Shown here one piece after another: positions 32,548 through 34,282 of a stretch of DNA of 34,282 bases. Position 1 is the stretch's first letter. Each line of letters opens with the position of its first letter. The notes beneath the pieces were generated by a model, which saw nothing but the letters and a program-made list of their open reading frames with translations, was not told where the DNA came from and searched no databases. The stretch lies in the NCBI GenBank assembly GCA_019745395.1, contig JAIETG010000033.1, forward strand, positions 1-34,282. The letters are read 5' to 3'. This stretch comes from Rhabdochlamydiaceae bacterium. Its GTDB lineage: Bacteria > Chlamydiota > Chlamydiia > Chlamydiales > Rhabdochlamydiaceae. A program made the translations under genes and the position numbers.

Positions 32548-32925
32548 ATGAAAAATCAAAAAAAAGCGGATGAAACATTTACTATAGACTATACCGTTGA
32601 CCCCTTCCTCGCAACGGGGACCATTAAAACCGAGTTTCATTTTACCGCACTCCCTTCAGGCGGAGAGGCTCCTTATACATTCAGTTGGGATTTCGGAGAT
32701 GGATCGGAAGGCTATACTACAAGTAGTCCTTTATCAGTATCTCACACCTTTGCCCAAGCGGGAGATTATCATGTTACATTGACAGCAACTTCAAATGACG
32801 GCAAGACTGCAAAGTCCTCCTCTTCAAAAGCTACAATAAATGTCCATACTCCATCCCACAAAAGATTTTCTGACGAACAAATAAAAAAAGAACGTTCGCA
32901 GTATGGGAAGCGATCACAATTTTAA
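32548..32925 (+). CDS. Small single-PKD-domain protein 2
   Basis: A 125-residue protein with one PKD domain (about 12-100) and a basic tail. The core has TFSWDFGDGSEGY (44-56), then SHTFAQAGDYHVTLTATSNDG, matching the PKD consensus well. The tail (about 101-125) is charged (KKERSQYGKRSQF). No signal peptide or TM segment is present. The frame opens earlier at a TTG inside the upstream hairpin, but the ATG at 32548 with AGGA nine bases upstream is preferred. It is paralogous to PKD genes 1, 3 and 4. Confidence 0.85.
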   Translation: MKNQKKADETFTIDYTVDPFLATGTIKTEFHFTALPSGGEAPYTFSWDFGDGSEGYTTSSPLSVSHTFAQAGDYHVTLTATSNDGKTAKSSSSKATINVHTPSHKRFSDEQIKKERSQYGKRSQF

Positions 32926-33201
32926 ATAGTAACGTGAAGAAAACAGATAGACGATAACCCATAAACTAATACGCTACGCGCAAGTATTCAAACATATCCT
33001 TGCGCGCACTCTTCCAGTCAAACATTGCCACTTTCATCCACTAGACTCAAAAAGCTCCACATTTTAAAAACAATCAAATAAAAACTAAAACCCTTACTTT
33101 AAACACGTTAAATAATTAACAACATTACCATCTACACACATCCAAAAAATTAATAAAAAAATAATATACATTATTGAAAGATCGAAACTATTATAAAAAT
33201 A
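32926..33201. other. Intergenic region between PKD genes 2 and 3
   Basis: Mostly A+T-rich with no gene recognised. A hairpin CGCGCAAG/CTTGCGCG (32977-32984 and 32999-33006, loop 14) lies about 50 bases after the gene 2 stop and may act as a terminator, although no T-tract follows. Confidence 0.5.
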
Positions 33202-33222
33202 GCGGATCAATATATAAACCGC
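33202..33222 (+). promoter_or_regulatory. Leader stem-loop upstream of PKD gene 3
   Basis: GCGG (33202-33205) pairs with CCGC (33219-33222) around a 13-base loop, 41 bases before the ATG. The preceding eight bases (aaaaatag) and the following taattta are shared with the leader of PKD gene 1, where the innermost pair is A-T instead of G-C. Confidence 0.4.
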
Positions 33223-33263
33223 CTTAATTTAAGATAATACGAAATAAAAATACGGAGAATATT

Positions 33264-33998
33264 ATGACTGGCCCAAATAATTTCCACAAACCCGGGGATT
33301 TACAGGCAACCTTTGCCATTTTCCCCAACACTCCCACAATGTTTACTTTTTTAGCAGATCCTTCTGGCTGCGATAGCCCCTACACATTTTTTTGGGAATT
33401 CGGAGATGGAAGTTCCTACATAGGATCTCAGCTCTGGGCGCAGCACACTTATGCAGAAGAAGGGCGTTACACAGTGTCTCTTACAGCAACTGCGACAATC
33501 TATTCTGGGGACTCCGTTTCCGTATCAGCCCCCTCTCAATTTGTGGATGTTAAAAAAGCTCAGCTAAAAGAAATCCCTTTTATCACTCAAAAACCAGTTT
33601 CCCCCAAAGAATCCACAGACATTCGTATGGCCAATGTTTCTAGCAAACAACTTACTACTACAAATAATAAGAAGAACATTAACGAAAACATCTTCGAAGG
33701 ATTGAATCTTGACGTAGAAAAGTTGAACCTTCGTATCGCGACGGTTATCGGCACAGATCCGATCCCTGAAAGCGACAAATTTTTCAAGCTTCATGTATCT
33801 ACTGGCTCTAAAAAAAGAACAGTAGTGGCAAAAGTTAGAGAGGATCTAAAACTCAATCCAAACTCCTATATAGGTCGCAAGGTAATCCTCGTGACCAATC
33901 TAGCGCCCATTTCTCTCTGCAATATTAAAAGCCAAGGATTACTGCTAAAAGACTTAGGCATATGGGAAGCCAATAAAAACCATGGAAAGAATGCTTAG
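33264..33998 (+). CDS. PKD domain fused to EMAP/Arc1p-type tRNA-binding domain
   Basis: A 244-residue protein with an unusual domain combination. The N-terminal PKD domain spans about 13-96 (FFWEFGDGSS at 42-51, then HTYAEEGRYTVSLTA). A Lys/Ser/Asn-rich linker follows (about 97-145). The C-terminal domain (about 148-232) matches the OB-fold tRNA-binding module of MetRS C-termini, Trbp111, EMAPII and Arc1p: LNLRIATVIGTDPIPESDKF, KLHVSTG, RTVVAKVRE, IGRKVILVTNLAPISL, and IKSQGLLL, where the family has SxGMxL. It is truncated slightly after the last strand. No signal peptide is present. GGAG precedes the ATG by eight bases. It may bind tRNA or other structured RNA; where it acts is unknown. Confidence 0.88.
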   Translation: MTGPNNFHKPGDLQATFAIFPNTPTMFTFLADPSGCDSPYTFFWEFGDGSSYIGSQLWAQHTYAEEGRYTVSLTATATIYSGDSVSVSAPSQFVDVKKAQLKEIPFITQKPVSPKESTDIRMANVSSKQLTTTNNKKNINENIFEGLNLDVEKLNLRIATVIGTDPIPESDKFFKLHVSTGSKKRTVVAKVREDLKLNPNSYIGRKVILVTNLAPISLCNIKSQGLLLKDLGIWEANKNHGKNA

Positions 33999-34040
33999 AA
34001 GTAAAATAAATAATAAAATAAAAACAAGGAAAATAACATT

Positions 34041-34282
34041 ATGGGCAGCAAAAAAAAATTCAGAATCACTGTTTCACCTATCAACCATAAAGGGGACACT
34101 AGCACTGTCTTTACCTTTACGCCTCACTTGGCCAAAGGGTATGATTACCCTAACTGTGTATGGGAGCTCGGGGATGGTAATGCTCTGGTTCAGCAGAATT
34201 TAAATCCAGTTTCTCACACTTTTACAAAAGCTGGAATCTATAAAGTTGTATGTACATGCGACTACTTTGCAACGAATTCATC
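34041..34282 (+). CDS. Small PKD-domain protein 4 (cut by window end)
   Basis: The first 80 residues of a fourth paralogue. The start is ATG 34041 with AAGGA about 10 bases upstream. CVWELGDGNA (about 39-48) and then SHTFTKAGIYKVVCTC fit the PKD pattern. A frame in another register that overlaps it (starting 33982) is not coding. The window ends within or just after the PKD domain, so its C-terminal part and any fused domain are unknown. Confidence 0.8.
   Translation, partial: MGSKKKFRITVSPINHKGDTSTVFTFTPHLAKGYDYPNCVWELGDGNALVQQNLNPVSHTFTKAGIYKVVCTCDYFATNS

Noticed and set aside
33564-33794. Minus-strand frames inside the PKD-tRNA-binding gene
   Set aside because: Shadows of the plus-strand gene, without ribosome sites or recognisable motifs.
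1-34282. CRISPR array or prophage
   Set aside because: No regularly spaced repeats and no phage structural, integrase or cas genes seen.

Overview
The window most likely comes from a chlamydia-like (non-Chlamydiaceae) member of the Chlamydiales, or a close relative. It is A+T-rich. It carries the second-type topoisomerase pair (parE/parC, 'gyrB2/gyrA2') in the short chlamydial form, and its parC start aligns with chlamydial gyrA2 as I remember it. It also has a BBP7-like outer-membrane barrel, an autotransporter, a DUF2608 HAD protein and several probable effectors. There is no rRNA, tRNA, CRISPR array or recognisable insertion sequence. Assignments rest on motifs recognised by eye; no database search was run.

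Layout. (1) 1-5,590: two unknown minus-strand genes, then a near-identical partial copy of mtnA (2101-2697), an unknown single-TM protein gene, and full-length mtnA (4462-5541). The partial copy ends inside the stop codon of the TM gene and lacks 31 bp of leader that holds a TTGACA box. (2) 5,589-16,389: autotransporter, DUF2608 phosphatase-like gene, mepB-like gene, BBP7-like porin with two nested signal peptides, an unknown cytosolic protein, and overlapping parE-parC. (3) 16,466-20,886: 2OG-Fe(II) oxygenase, PEBP, Nudix and YkuD genes, a non-coding or decayed stretch with a terminator-like hairpin, and a DapA-family aldolase. (4) 20,986-23,338: two paralogous proteins built from a helical repeat of about 75-80 residues, each behind a good sigma70-like promoter. 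(5) 23,391-31,775: a cupin/redox neighbourhood: MBL-fold protein plus exported cupin, nudC, cytosolic cupin paralogue plus HAD phosphatase, a D-amino-acid-oxidase-like flavoprotein with permuted motif order, a TM protein, then a bicupin overlapping a nitronate monooxygenase-like gene. (6) 31,776-34,282: four consecutive small genes, each with one PKD domain and no signal peptide. The third is fused to an EMAP/Arc1p-type tRNA-binding domain; the fourth runs off the window.

Three themes stand out. First, seven enzyme-like proteins, most of which belong to normally cytosolic families (MtnA, 2OG oxygenase, PEBP, Nudix, HAD, cupin, DAO), carry N-terminal signal-peptide-like segments, while the YkuD transpeptidase, which should be periplasmic, lacks one. 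This suggests a set of exported metabolic enzymes acting in the periplasm or in the host. Second, the DAO-like protein has its canonical C-terminal motif in front of the FAD-binding Rossmann motif, as in a circular permutation. Third, the PKD array with a PKD-tRNA-binding fusion, basic C-terminal tails and a repeated leader stem-loop is the best candidate for an undescribed system. Whether it acts inside the bacterium or is delivered to the host cannot be decided from sequence alone.
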